A stretch of 64,000 nt of DNA from Sweltsa coloradensis (taxonomy: Eukaryota; Arthropoda; Insecta; Plecoptera; Chloroperlidae). Within the stretch, counting starts at the first letter, position 1; every line of letters begins with the position of its first letter. Location of the stretch: the NCBI GenBank assembly GCA_024449915.1, contig JAMZAV010004555.1:1-64000 (forward strand). The letters are read 5' to 3'. Both the position numbers and the translations under genes were made by a program. Shown here piece after piece: positions 11,505 through 21,448 of this stretch. The notes under the pieces were generated by a model. That model did not search any database. It was not told where the DNA came from and worked only from the letters and a program-made list of their open reading frames with translations.

Positions 11505-12880
11505 CTAAGAGGAGGGAGGAATCAACAACTTGTTCACCGAACGGGTAAAACACGCCTTTGGGAGTCCGAACGGACCGCACAAACTCTGACGACGTTGTCT
11601 TTGCCAGTGCACACTGGGGGTACACCCGGCAATAGGCAAACAAAGGAGTGGTAGCGGGTGCCAACACGAAGACCACGTCACCGACCTTGAGGTTCGGGCA
11701 CGCGCGCACCCACTTCCCCACTGCATCTGCGTGTGCGAGATACTCAGAGGACCAACGTGTCCAAAAGCTTGATGCAGTTGACGGATCTTGAAGCCACCGA
11801 GAGAGGGAGAGCATCTCGGACGACAGCACTCGGAGGTGCGAGAAGCGAGGTGCCGATCAACAATGGTTGGCGGAGAGAGGTAATCTGGCCATCCAGTGGG
11901 TCGAACGAAGTGGCACAAAGCGAACGACTTTCAACACGGCTTCGATGCGTGAAAACAGGGGGGGTGGAGTACTCCTCGAAATTAAGGGCGGAGTCGCTTA
12001 ATTAGTCGATGCAGGAGTACTTGGCGGATTTTACCCCGGCTTCAAAGTCCCGAATTAGGAGCGTAAGGTGGTTGAAATGCTCACCTAACATTACGTAGTG
12101 CAAGCTTGTCCGCGATGGCAGTCCGCAGCTTCGTGAGAGATGTAGATCTCGCGGAGCGAGCGAGCAGCACCTACCGTAGTTCTGCCACAGTCGGAGTAAA
12201 TGTGAGCTGGAAGTCCCGTCGGGCGAGAAACCGATCAAGACAGTCCAAAAAGCTTCAGTGGACAGGTCAGAGACCAGCTCAAGGTGCACAGCTTTGGTGG
12301 CCATGCAGACAAAGAGACATAAGTAGCCTTTGACGTGGAGCATTACGACGAGGACTCGTCTTCACTGCAGAAATGGGCCAGCGTAGTCTGTGCCCACGTG
12401 GAGGAACGCAAAGAGAAGGCCTTACGCGAGGTTTTCGGCAGATTTAGCCATAATTGCTGATTAGGCTTGGCGCGGAATTTGAAACAGGTTTAGCAGCACG
12501 AATGCGTTGCCGTAACAACACGCAGAGAGATTAATCCCAATACTCATCTGAATGAGAGCTTGCACAGTGCGGGGGGCCAGAGTGGCAAGGAGGAAGATGG
12601 AGGCATCACACAAGAGCGCGGACCAATGCGCTCTTGGGAAGCAGAAGGGGATGACGACTTCTTCGGGGAGAGAGAATTGAATCTGCCGCCCACCCTGACA
12701 AACCCCGGGAGTCAATGAAGGCTTGAGGGTGGCGTGCGGGGGGTCCCGAAACAGTGTTTAGCCAGTTTGCTGAGCTCTCAGCGGAACAGGTACTGCTTGC
12801 TGAGTGATGCGGGGCCACAAACAGGCGCATCGCGTCCTCAAGATCGACGGTGTGACAGCGGAACCAGAGGGGGTGCAAAG
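11505..12880 (-). pseudogene. BEL/Pao integrase and C-terminal region
   Basis: Broken minus-strand frames. From 12880 comes the zinc-binding region, with a HPLLLPKSALVRALV block near 12640. Then a DYAGPF motif (about 12390), typical of the start of the retroelement integrase catalytic core, and the diagnostic BEL/Pao string LFVCMATKAVHLELVSDLST (12315-12256). The C-terminal part at 11830-11505 has SFWTRWSSEYL and LKVGDVVFVL, the usual end of this polyprotein. Catalytic residues beyond the first Asp cannot be followed through the frameshifts. Confidence 0.85.
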
Positions 12881-13384
12881 GTTACTTCGACTATGCAAGC
12901 AAGATGCGGGAAAGCGTACCACGTGACCGAACACCGCTTGGCTTTCAATAGGAAGAGAAACTCTGCAGTTTGACGAGCAGAGGATCAATGACGGGATCAT
13001 GAGTTATCAGCACCGTGAGACGCTTTCAGCTCGGGCAAGTCGTGCTGGGTTCACCGAATGGACCGAGCGAGACCACGTGGAGGGGGGAGAAGCGCATAGG
13101 GGGAACAGAGAACATATGGGGTGGTTCACCAGGTCCCGGGGAGCAGCCCCCGAGAGGCGCAATCGGCAGTTCTCTTCAGACCTAACATGAGCCCATTCAG
13201 GGGAGAAGTGGTATCGAGTAATTTCGACTACCCGATTGGCGACGATGTCTTCACTGGTGCGGGGGGGTACTGAAGCAAGCGAGCACGATAGTGGAGTACA
13301 GTGTATAGCAACACTGTTTCTATGTGCAAGGGCTTAGAGCGAGTAGGGTGTCTTAAGCACCCTAGACAATAAAATGCTCCACTG

Positions 13385-13821
13385 AGTTCAACTTGGCACA
13401 GTGAGCAGCTTGACGGCGCGAACTTGCTTCCTGGCTCTCAACAATCTGCCGAGATTGCGACACGTCTCACGTGCAAGTAAGAGTACAGCATAGGCTTCTC
13501 GGAGGCGTCGCAAAACCCTACAAGCCGGTATGTGGCATCGTTTCAGGACAGGAGACGCGAACATGAACATCATCAACTTGGGCACGCTTCATGGCAGCGA
13601 GCCAAGTCTGAGGGAGTGGATTTCCCGGGAGTGATTCATCCACTCCACGCGCAAGAGCCAGAGATTTCTGCATGACACCTTCCTCCAGGATACGAAAGGG
13701 TGAGAACCCGGTGGTCGATATGCGCGGCGATGTAGGAGAGTATGGACCGTTTGGTGACGCCATCTACAAAGGTCAGAGTGTGGAAGCCTGAATCATCGGA
13801 ACGAGGTCCCACAACAGACAC
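13385..13821 (-). pseudogene. BEL/Pao RT connection and RNase H start
   Basis: In order on the minus strand: GFHTLTFVDGVTKRSILSYI (13790-13731), the conserved connection segment after the RT of BEL/Pao elements; GFSPFRILEEGVMQKSLALA (13707-13648); and the RNase H opening GFCDASE (about 13525), then YAVLLLARET and VRAVKLLTVPS. The Asp of the FCDAS motif is preserved. At least two frame changes separate these blocks. Confidence 0.8.
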
Positions 13822-13869
13822 GAGATTTCAAGTTGTTCGTCGTTGGAGAAGACAGGGAGTTCTAGATGG

Positions 13870-15177
13870 TCTTTGGGGAGGGAGCTAAGAGCCGTCATGA
13901 ACATTGCTATCCCCTTGCGTAGCTCCGATGCCTGCACACTGAGTGAGTGACATTGCAACTCAGCACGAGCACGAGGGCTTCGTCAAGGTCACTGCGCCTA
14001 AACTACCGTCATCGATGAAGATAGTTTTGAAGTAAGGGCGCGTGAAGCGAGAGGAAACTTAGCACCTTCGTCACGACCAGTGCTGCAACACTCGTTGGGC
14101 TGGGAAGGCAGAGGAGTGAGACCGTAGGTCAATGTATTGGAGCTCGTCTCAACGACAGGAGAGTAGGCTCCAGGACGCCAGAATATGTCTGAAAAGACAC
14201 GATCGTCCTGGTCTCACAAGGATTTGACGGTACATCTTCTCACTCCGCGCACAGAGCTACAGAAGAGTGCGAAAAGTTGTAGAACATGGGAAGGTCACTT
14301 TGAAGCTTAGGACCACTTCAGCAGGACGTGTTGAGGCAGGCTCCACTTTTAGCAGGAAGGAGTTGCGTTATACCACTCGCGAGTTTAGTGGTGGAGCTTG
14401 TGACCTTGTTACACAATGATGCGGGATTATGTACTCGCGCAGTCGAGAGGAAGGCTGCATGTGCAGTGAACGAGCGAATTCACTCATGAACTCATATATG
14501 AGTCATGAAGTGGATGGAATGCACGCTTCAGACGACTCTTCTACAACTGACAAAAGTCTTGAGCGCGAGTCACTGATTGTAGCCTGGCATGACGCATCAG
14601 GCTGAATGGTAGAGCACGAGTTATCGGCCGAGGGTCGCGAGAGTGAGTTTTAATGAAGTGCTCTTCACGAGCGAATCAAGTGGGTCCAGATGGGGTCGAC
14701 TGACTCTTCTGTTTTCCAGAAAGACGGAGAGTAGGTTCGCAACGGGGAGCTTTGTCACACGAGAATGAGTAGGATGACTCAGGTGCTGGTGAGTAGCGGA
14801 CGACCTAAGGTGATCTACCCAACCAAAACCGTTTTTAGTGCGGCAGGTTTTGCTGCCTACTATCGTGTGTCCGGTTTTACAGAGAATGTCTGATGTAGAG
14901 ATGGCACCAATGAGGAAATCAATGGGCCCTGGTACATTGAACGATCGTCAAGCGAGTTCCAAGGGTCATGATATCGCTCTATGACGTCAGTGCCGAGATG
15001 TAGGCATTGCCGGCAATAGTTTAGAGAACGTGTGCATTGACATGCATAGAGGGTTTTGCCCAGACGAGCCGAGATTCTAAACTGCATTGCACAATACCTA
15101 TGCACTCGAGTATTAGTTTTTTGTCCGACACCTGACAGTTGGGCGTGGCTGGAGCTGACTTTAAGCCCAACGTGCAC
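13870..15177 (-). pseudogene. BEL/Pao protease and reverse transcriptase region
   Basis: The protease-like part at 15177-14860 contains a KTLYACQ and DVIER segment resembling the BEL/Pao aspartic protease end, followed by a FGWV motif (about 14830) and NLLSVF. Further along the minus strand, RVFSDIFWRPGAYSPVVE (about 14195-14140), equivalent to the QRILWR region of RT, is legible, then LTYGLTPLPSQPNECC. The YxDD box is not legible because of frame changes. The assignment rests on order and flanking domains. Confidence 0.65.
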
Positions 15178-15260
15178 TAACGACTTAGTGATAGCAGAGA
15201 TTTGTGACGCCGGAGGTCCCTACAACCGCGCGAAGGTTGCATGATCCCGTGTCGGCGTCA

Positions 15261-15752
15261 CTATGATTGCGCGAACGTTGCTAGTATGACAGTTTGATGA
15301 GTGGGGCTCGAAGCCTGGACTTGACATGACAGAGTCTGTGGCGCTGAAGGACCTGCTCGAGTGACAGGATTGTCGTCAGCGAGAGACTGAGCGGATTCAG
15401 AATGTAACATAGAATGATGTTTAGAGCTTTGACACACAGAACATGATTTCGTGAAAAGTGCATTGGAATCGCAGATGTGCACCATACAATAAAACAGCGG
15501 TTTTATTGGCGCAGGCGTGTCTAACGTTGGTCTATGGTTACACCACGGAAACATTGCACTGTACAATGTATGAGAAGACTTACATACCGGACAATCCGAA
15601 CACAAGTTTGTATGATAGTGATTACGATATGAGTTAGCGGTACTCGCTGCACACTTGTTGTTCGAGGCAGGTGACGACACTAACAAGGTGTTGATTCGCT
15701 TGAAGGGATAGAACTTTTGAACGGTATTAAACAGAACTTTTTCCCGCAGCAC
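15261..15752 (-). pseudogene. BEL/Pao gag C-terminal zinc-knuckle region
   Basis: A 163-codon open frame on the minus strand. It has a series of Cys/His pairs: CSDCPVCKSSHTLYS (about residues 51-65) and, further on, SCSVCQSSKHHSMLHSES. BEL/Pao gags carry C..C....H....C knuckles followed by C..C...HH.LLH, which this matches. It lies upstream of protease, as expected. The start cannot be fixed because the 5' coding part is degraded. Confidence 0.7.
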
Positions 15753-16848
15753 ATACTCCCTCGTTTCCTAGCTTGGTCTTCGAGAAAATCGAATTAGCGA
15801 TTGTATTCGGGAGTTGATTAGCTGTTTTTGTCTGTTTTCAAAAGCCTTGCGAGAAGACGCATCGAGATTAGCTAAATTGCGAAACAACAATAAGAATCAC
15901 CTAAATCGGGAATATTCAGAGCTTTCAGAGATTTCGACAGAAGTTTGCGATGTGTTTTAGGAAACGCTGAAGACGTCCATAGGCTGACGTGTTTTAGAGG
16001 AACAAATCTAAATCTTGTGGACTACAAACTCCCTAGTATCGCTTGTTTTGATAACGAGAGATGAGAGTGTTCAGAGCGAGTGGGTTTTAATTTTCTTCAG
16101 TTATTTTGAAACTACTGAGATGAGGCCAACGGAGTTTCAGACAATGAAGTTGTTAAATATGTACTATTTGAACATTACTTATGATTTTATTATCATCGAT
16201 CAGAGATTTGAAAATGAGAATACAATTCGGGCCATTTGTCAATTGTCTCCTTTTGACTTGGGAAGATCTATGACTGGCAATGCAAAGATGGTTTGAACTG
16301 AGGCGGACAGAGGACCAGGTTGGTCACAACAGGGCGCCTGATTTAATTTTCAACCGTAGTATAACGAAACTTTACAAGCAAAGAAAAGCGTTTTTCAAAC
16401 TGTCTTGAACTGTGTCTATTTTCGATCGATTTAGGCGGAAAGCACTACGTGGGTGGTTGATTATCGGCAATAGACATTTGGATTTCGCGGAAATCAGATT
16501 TGACCAACTGAGACAAATTACAAAACGGGGCCTAAATGCATCAACTTGATCGGTTTTATTTTTTCCCCCACCCCCCCCCCAAAAAACCAAAAAAAAAAAA
16601 AAAAAAACACAAGAACGCATTGTACGTTCGCTGAACGGACGCGAATATAAACTCGCGTCGAGCAACTAACTTTTTTCTGCTGAGTGCTTGCAACTCTTCC
16701 ATGATGCCCGGAGATTACAAGTATCAACAATAAGAGGAACACGTAAGAGACAATTACACTTGTAAAGCGCAATCAACAGAAACACGAGAGCGGAACTACA
16801 ACACTCAACCCGTGTGTGTAGGTGCGACGACCAACAAGGACTAACCTT

Positions 16849-16923
16849 GAAAGGGGGGGGGGAAAGGGGGGGGGGAAAAGGAAAGGGGGGGGGAAGGGGG
16901 GGGGGAGGGGGGGGGGGGGGGGG
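16849..16923 (+). repeat. Poly-G tract interrupted by short A runs
   Basis: Seventy-odd bases made of G runs of 4-20 separated by AAA/AAGGAAA. The C-rich strand is the coding strand of the BEL element. It is a potential quadruplex former and a likely site of sequencing error. Confidence 0.8.
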
Positions 16924-16967
16924 AATGAGAAACTTTTTGCGAAAAAATGCGGAAAAATCCCGGGAGC

Positions 16968-16986
16968 ATCCGGCTGCGGAGGACCA
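16968..16986 (-). promoter_or_regulatory. Candidate tRNA primer-binding site of the BEL element
   Basis: The plus strand here ends ...CGGCTGCGGAGGACCA, two bases outside the LTR start at 16989, so the coding strand begins TGGTCCTCCGC right after the 5' LTR. Ending in ACCA and placed next to the LTR, it looks like the complement of a tRNA 3' end. Resemblance to animal tRNA-Tyr 3' ends (GGCTCGAAGGACCA) is from memory and needs one gap. Confidence 0.5.
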
Positions 16987-16988
16987 TG

Positions 16989-17577
16989 TGTTCGAGCCGA
17001 GGTGCTAAAACTCCGAGAATGGAAATGGACTGTATATATTTTTTGATCTGAACTTACCCCGAATCTTGACGTAGAACATGAAAGGAGCAGTGCAGAGGTA
17101 AGTAGCGATGGGCCGAGATTTAAGCGCCTACCGCGAGGGATAACAGGGATACATAAACTCGAGTTTGGGAAGGTGAGTAGGAAGTTAGAGAATGCCTGGA
17201 AGGCAAGTCCGAACGCAAGGACTGCAGCTCGGAAACCCGTCTGTTGTATTCCACGACGGACGCCGGCAGCGGCTACACCCTTGAATACTTACAGTGAGTG
17301 CAATGTCCGGATAGGACCACGTGCGTTGCGAGTGCGAGCGAGAAAAGATGAACGAAAACGAACTTTGCACTTCATCGAGTGGAAGGCGAGAGGCGAACTG
17401 CATTGACAAAGCACTTGCATAAAGTCGAATGCGAGAGAACAGGAAATGACGTCTGATAGCAGAAATTCAAACACAGGTGATAACAATATGTGCAAACTTA
17501 TGGAATACGAAATCAAGAATACCAACAGCTACGAGAAAAATATACCTACCACAATACGCCGGGAACTCGCGCGAACA
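16989..17577 (-). repeat. BEL/Pao LTR (5' LTR of the minus-strand element)
   Basis: About 589 bp, homologous along its length to 10855-11418 with many single-base indels. Starts TGTTCGAGCCGAGG and ends CGCGCGAACA on the plus strand, giving the usual TG...CA termini. Open frames at 17173-17525 are shadows. Confidence 0.9.
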
Positions 17578-17689
17578 ATCGCCCGTAGTGATTGTAAACT
17601 GTACGTATCATTATATTTTGAGGTCAAATTCGTGTTCTCCTGGCTCAAATTCTATATGGACCTTGGACACCAAACATGATATATTAGTC

Positions 17690-18343
17690 GTTGATCAACA
17701 TTTTTTGAGTTCAAAGGTCATTTCCAAAAATTGCCGCCCTCTTAGATTTTCGAATGGAAGTTTAAATGCCTCCACATCTTAAAAAATCTTTTGGGTACCA
17801 GCTTCAACTGAGCCAAGTGCCAAACCGCGTTAAAAAAGGGGAGCATATTAGTCAGCACAATAATCAATTAACCACCTGTTGAGCACCTCTGGTTGCCGCA
17901 GCAATGACTGGCCAAAAAGTAAAAAAATGAATTTTGGTTTTAAATTAAACATTTAAATCATAATAATTTTATGTTAGAAGCATTTACAAGGGTAGGGTAA
18001 AGAGTTTCTATGTCGGACCCAATATATGAAGATTTTCTTGAAAATACTACTAAATATATGTTAAACTTCTAGAATTTCACCTGGATTTTTATTTTAACAT
18101 TATTTTTGTGCTATTCGAGTCGGAAATATACGAAAACGATACCAAACATGATTTATTAGACACATCAAAAGAATTTTTGTATCTGAAAACATCGTTTTGA
18201 AAAATGGCCGCCATTTTGAATTCTAAGGGAAATTTTGAGTGCCTCCACATCCTTAAAAATTACTTTTGGTTCCACCTACAACTGTGCAAAGTGGCAAACC
18301 GTGTTCAAAAAGTGCAGTATTATTTTGCGTACCGCTACCACTA
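17690..18343 (-). repeat. Right inverted-repeat arm of TIR element 1
   Basis: Reverse-complement match to 2550-3215. It includes the CTCCACATC...GGCGGCC blocks (a near-palindromic AAAATGGCCGCCATTTT at 18201-18217) and ends GTACCGCTACCACTA at 18343. Confidence 0.8.
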
Positions 18344-18727
18344 TTAAGTTAATTTTGAATGTTCTATCGCAAGTAGAGTTTTTATCAAAACGACAATTGT
18401 TGAATGTAATAATCGGCTCTGGTGTAGACCAGGGCGGGTTATTGCTCATTTCAAAATAAAAAACTGTTGGCAAATTAAAATCTATAATATTAAACGAAAG
18501 TTTACATCTAAATCCCGTTGGATGGGTTGGCATGGGTTTGTTATCAAAGTGTATGAGATATTATTTCACATTAAAAAACATCTCGATTTGCTGGGTGGTT
18601 AGGCATAGATTTAGTTTTCATTACGTACGTACCCAACAAGAGGTTTCGCCGTTCTGCCAAGGAGGACACATCTGACTCGGCTTACAAGATGACTACCGGG
18701 CTTGTTCAAAATGCACCAAGAGCAATA
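18344..18727 (-). pseudogene. LINE relic A, upstream part (thumb to RNase H linker)
   Basis: Continuation of the LINE at 991-2549 across the 15.8-kb insertion. The minus strand has a PPWSTPEPIITFNN block (about 18445-18404), which in I-group LINEs sits between RT thumb and RNase H, and a degraded thumb near 18700. It matches 25010-25394 base for base over most of its length. Truncated at GCACCAAGAGCAA (18711-18723), the same point as the sister copy. Confidence 0.75.
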
Positions 18728-18813
18728 TGACTTGTCACATATTATACAGTCGACATTTATAACTCTCCAGTTTAATAAAGACTCTTCACATTAAGACCAA
18801 TGTTTATGAGCGC

Positions 18814-19146
18814 GTGATTGATTGATTGGATATTGCTTAAAGTCTCATATTTATGCAACTTGGCTAATCGAGACGAAGGGAGGGACGTAAGGGATGACGC
18901 GGGGGACAAGGGGTGGACAGGCCTGTGCTGGTCAGAACCAGCCACAAGCGTATGGGGAGGGCAGAGGTTCTTCCACGTCGTGGTCGTCTCCGTCTGTGTC
19001 ATCCGTCCGTTTTGTCATTGTCGTCGCCGTCGTGGAGGTAGTCAAAGGGAAGGGAAAGTTCCCCGACGACGACCCAGAGCTCGCACATTAGTTTCAGGAA
19101 GAAAAACTCCCCTAATCACGGGCCGAACCACGAGAAGGTTGTGAGT
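18814..19146 (-). mobile_element. R1 copy, near full length
   Basis: Complete tail with (ATTG)n run at 18814-18830, all internal blocks, and the GAGTTGG end at 19140-19146 joined to LINE relic B. The repeat-derived open frames at 18772-19144 have no protein motif. Confidence 0.85.
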
Positions 19147-20239
19147 TGGAAAAGCTGATGGTTTAGGTAGAGATAAACTTATGCCAAATTAAGCCAAAGT
19201 TATTTGTAGGTGTATTATGATTTTATAACTTGGGATCAATTTAATGAGAATTTGTCATAGTTAACGAGCCAAAGTTAGATGCAGTGATAGCTTATAATAT
19301 TTGTACGAAGACGACGTGGCCCAAGCCGTCCCACGTCACCTGGGAAACTAGGGCGCTTCAACCAGTTAGGTCATATTGCGCCGCCTGTGAATGAAAGTTG
19401 ATGAGATGAGTTAATGCAGGTATGTTTGATGATTAGATTATTTCTAAATGTATAAATATCTAAATAAATTGATGATGATGAAATTAATATCAAAATAAAA
19501 GTTAAGTGAGTAAATGAAAAGAAAGAAAATGATGAAATGTGTATGATGTGAATAAAATTTGTTAAATAGATTACTTTGGATGAGAAATTCACATGTGTCA
19601 CATGGGAATAACCTTTTCTCACGTTAAGAGATATCCGCGAGTTAGTCGTGTGTGGCCTTTACGAATTCTAGACAAGTCCACCAACGTGAGAGTCGAGACG
19701 TAGGTGGTCGAATTTTATTAGTCAATGTGGGCATCACACTACGCAATTTGTTATTTTGCAACACATCCCAAGATGCTTGTCGCAAATCCAACAATCATTG
19801 CTTTAATCCGCTCTTGACATCTGGAACGGGAACAAGATTGAAATCAATGTCGCGACGCTGGGAAGCTTCCTTAGCAGCCCGATCATCGTGTTCATTTCCC
19901 TCTATGCCCACGTGTCCACGTATCCAGCAAAACTCTATTATATAACCCTTAGAGGTTAGTTTTCTATATAGAATTGGATGTCTTGTACCAAATTGGTTGG
20001 ATATTGCTTTACGTCTCATATGATGTCTTATATACATGAGTTTTATAGCTTGAAGTGAACTTAAGATATCTAAACACAAAAGGTATTCTCCGCAACGAAA
20101 ACGTAGAATGTAGAATGTATTTAAGAGCTTCACGGATGGCAAATAACTCTGCAGTGAAAAACGAACACACGTCGCTTAGCCTGAAACGTTCCGTAAAGGT
20201 GGAGCAATTAAAGGCACTTCCAAACTTGATGTCAATTTT
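19147..20239 (-). pseudogene. LINE relic B: 3' region and RNase H domain
   Basis: Sister of LINE relic A: 19147-19640 parallels 991-1480, and 19640-20239 parallels 1488-2460 without the 5S-SINE. The minus strand shows the C-terminal RNase H block (WIRGHVGIEGNEHDDRAA, 19934-19881) and FFTAELFAIREALKY (about 20160-20116). The N-terminal RNase H block is cut at KIDIKFG, exactly where TIR element 2 inserted. A 27-bp R1 tail insertion sits at 19994-20020. Coding is broken. Confidence 0.8.
19994..20020 (-). mobile_element. Tail-only R1 insertion (27 bp)
   Basis: TGGTTGGATATTGCTTTACG plus TCTCATA interrupts LINE relic B; relic A (about 1837-1850) reads straight through. It is an extreme 5' truncation consisting only of the R1 tail. 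Confidence 0.7.
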
Positions 20240-21044
20240 TAGTACGGTGGGTAGGAGTAAAAACGTGGCTATTTGTGATACAAGCAAGCCGTACACACAC
20301 GTGTTTTAATTTGTCAATTAAAGCATTTTTTCACGCAGTTCATTATTTGCAGGTGATGTGGGGGCGTGTGGGGGGTAAATTCAAAAAGGGGTTGTAACAT
20401 TAAAAAAAAAAAAATTGGTGGTCTATTTTTACGGTTCGAATGTCATTTTCACATATTTTTGGGACGGCAAATCGAATAAAAAACATTTCAAATTCGTTAG
20501 TCCAACCGTTTGGGTTCCATGGCCGCCATATTGGAAATTGCCCCCAAATACAATGTTGATACCCAAAGCATGTAAATATGGCATGCTTGGTATCAATTTC
20601 CACTAAATCGTACTCCCCGAACACGCTGGTAGCACTTAAATTGTAATAGAACAAACGAAACTCTCAGAACCCCGCCATTTTGGTTATTGCGGGTACCGGT
20701 ATAGGCACCAATTTGACCCTAAGCACGTAAAATATGGCATGCTTGGTATCAAATTCCACTAAATCGTACTCCCTGAAAACGCAGGTAACACTAAAATTGT
20801 GATAAAACAAACTTAACTCTCAAAATCCCGCCATTTTGATTATTGTGGGTACCGGTAGGCACCAATTTGTGAGGGGGAATAGACACATATGCATGTTTGG
20901 TGTCATTTTCGTGTATTCCCGGTCAAGGATTATGAACTTTGTGTTGAAAAATGTATAAGTTGTAAGATCATCGTCCAATTTCTATAATTTGTCAATATTG
21001 TGTGCTTATTTTGTGAAGTGTGTCTATAAAATGTGAACAACATA
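20240..21044 (+). repeat. Left arm of TIR element 2, with internal subrepeats
   Basis: Matches the inverted 24104-24913. It contains two or three diverged ~180-bp subrepeats, each with AAATATGGCATGCTTGGTATC, CCACTAAATCGTACTCCC, CTCTCA(G/A)AA and CCCGCCATTTTG. The open frame 20415-20606 and its mirror at 24538-24729 are shadows of the arm. Confidence 0.85.
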
Positions 21045-21448
21045 CACAGACATTTTACACTCGAACACCATTTGCTAGTTACTATTACTCGTTGCTATTT
21101 ATATTTATTAAATAATCATCTATGTTTAATTCTAATCATCATCATTGCAGGTGTCTTGAAGCTCGTCAAGTAAGTTTGTGTGTCTACTGCTGGAGTATAA
21201 TTATAGTAATTTCAAATACTGTTCAATATTCTGTATCCGATCAAAAGTGCTTTAACTAAATACAACAATACAATACAATCCTTCTCCTCGGTAATACCAA
21301 AACCCTTATGCCTCGAACTGAAAATGAAAAAAAGTTATTGTATGAGTATGAAAATGTTTTTTTCACTTCTCTACAGTCAATAATCAAATTTTGGACGCGG
21401 GTAACTCTTATTGCTGCAATCTTTAATCTTTGCAATTCTTGCAATTAA

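Larger units (their letters stand above)
15780..16988 (-). other. BEL/Pao 5' leader and degraded gag start
   Basis: Sequence between the 5' LTR and the recognisable gag. No domain is legible. It includes mixed C/A/T homopolymers at 16559-16609 and a long G tract at 16849-16923. Open frames of glycine and arginine (16814-17046) are produced by the G tract and are not genes. Confidence 0.55.
10855..17577 (-). mobile_element. BEL/Pao LTR retrotransposon, full-length but inactivated
   Basis: Two direct repeats (10855-11418 and 16989-17577) start TGTT-CGA-CCGAGGTGCT and end GCGCGAAC(A/T)A. Between them the minus strand encodes the BEL/Pao order: gag zinc knuckles, protease, RT, RNase H, integrase. 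Flanking 5-mers ATAGC (10850-10854) and ATCGC (17578-17582) match at 4 of 5 positions, a plausible duplication of the length known for this group. Coding is broken by many frameshifts and stops. GC content is visibly higher than in its neighbours. It lies inside TIR element 1. Confidence 0.9.
2550..18343. mobile_element. Long-TIR DNA transposon 1 (Academ-like?), expanded to 15.8 kb by nested insertions
   Basis: Both ends read TAGTGGTAGCGGTAC inwards, and TTA lies directly outside each end (2547-2549, 18344-18346). The sister LINE copy at 25001-25020 shows the uninterrupted target with a single TTA, so the block 2550-18343 behaves as one insertion. Inside are a foldback element (5846-10625) and a BEL/Pao element (10855-17577). 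Subtracting these leaves roughly 4.3 kb, close to the size of the related element at 20240-24913. The surviving gene is a fragment of the XPG/PIN-like nuclease family at 4640-5003. The boundary reading is direct; the superfamily is inferred. Confidence 0.85.

Noticed and set aside
16814..17046. Gly/Arg-rich open frames
   Set aside because: They are translations of the G tract and the BEL LTR; no start context and no conserved protein.
20400..20654. Open frames of about 84 codons in both arms of TIR element 2 (also 24490-24837)
   Set aside because: They mirror each other only because the arms are inverted copies; the frame contains the arm subrepeats and no protein signature.
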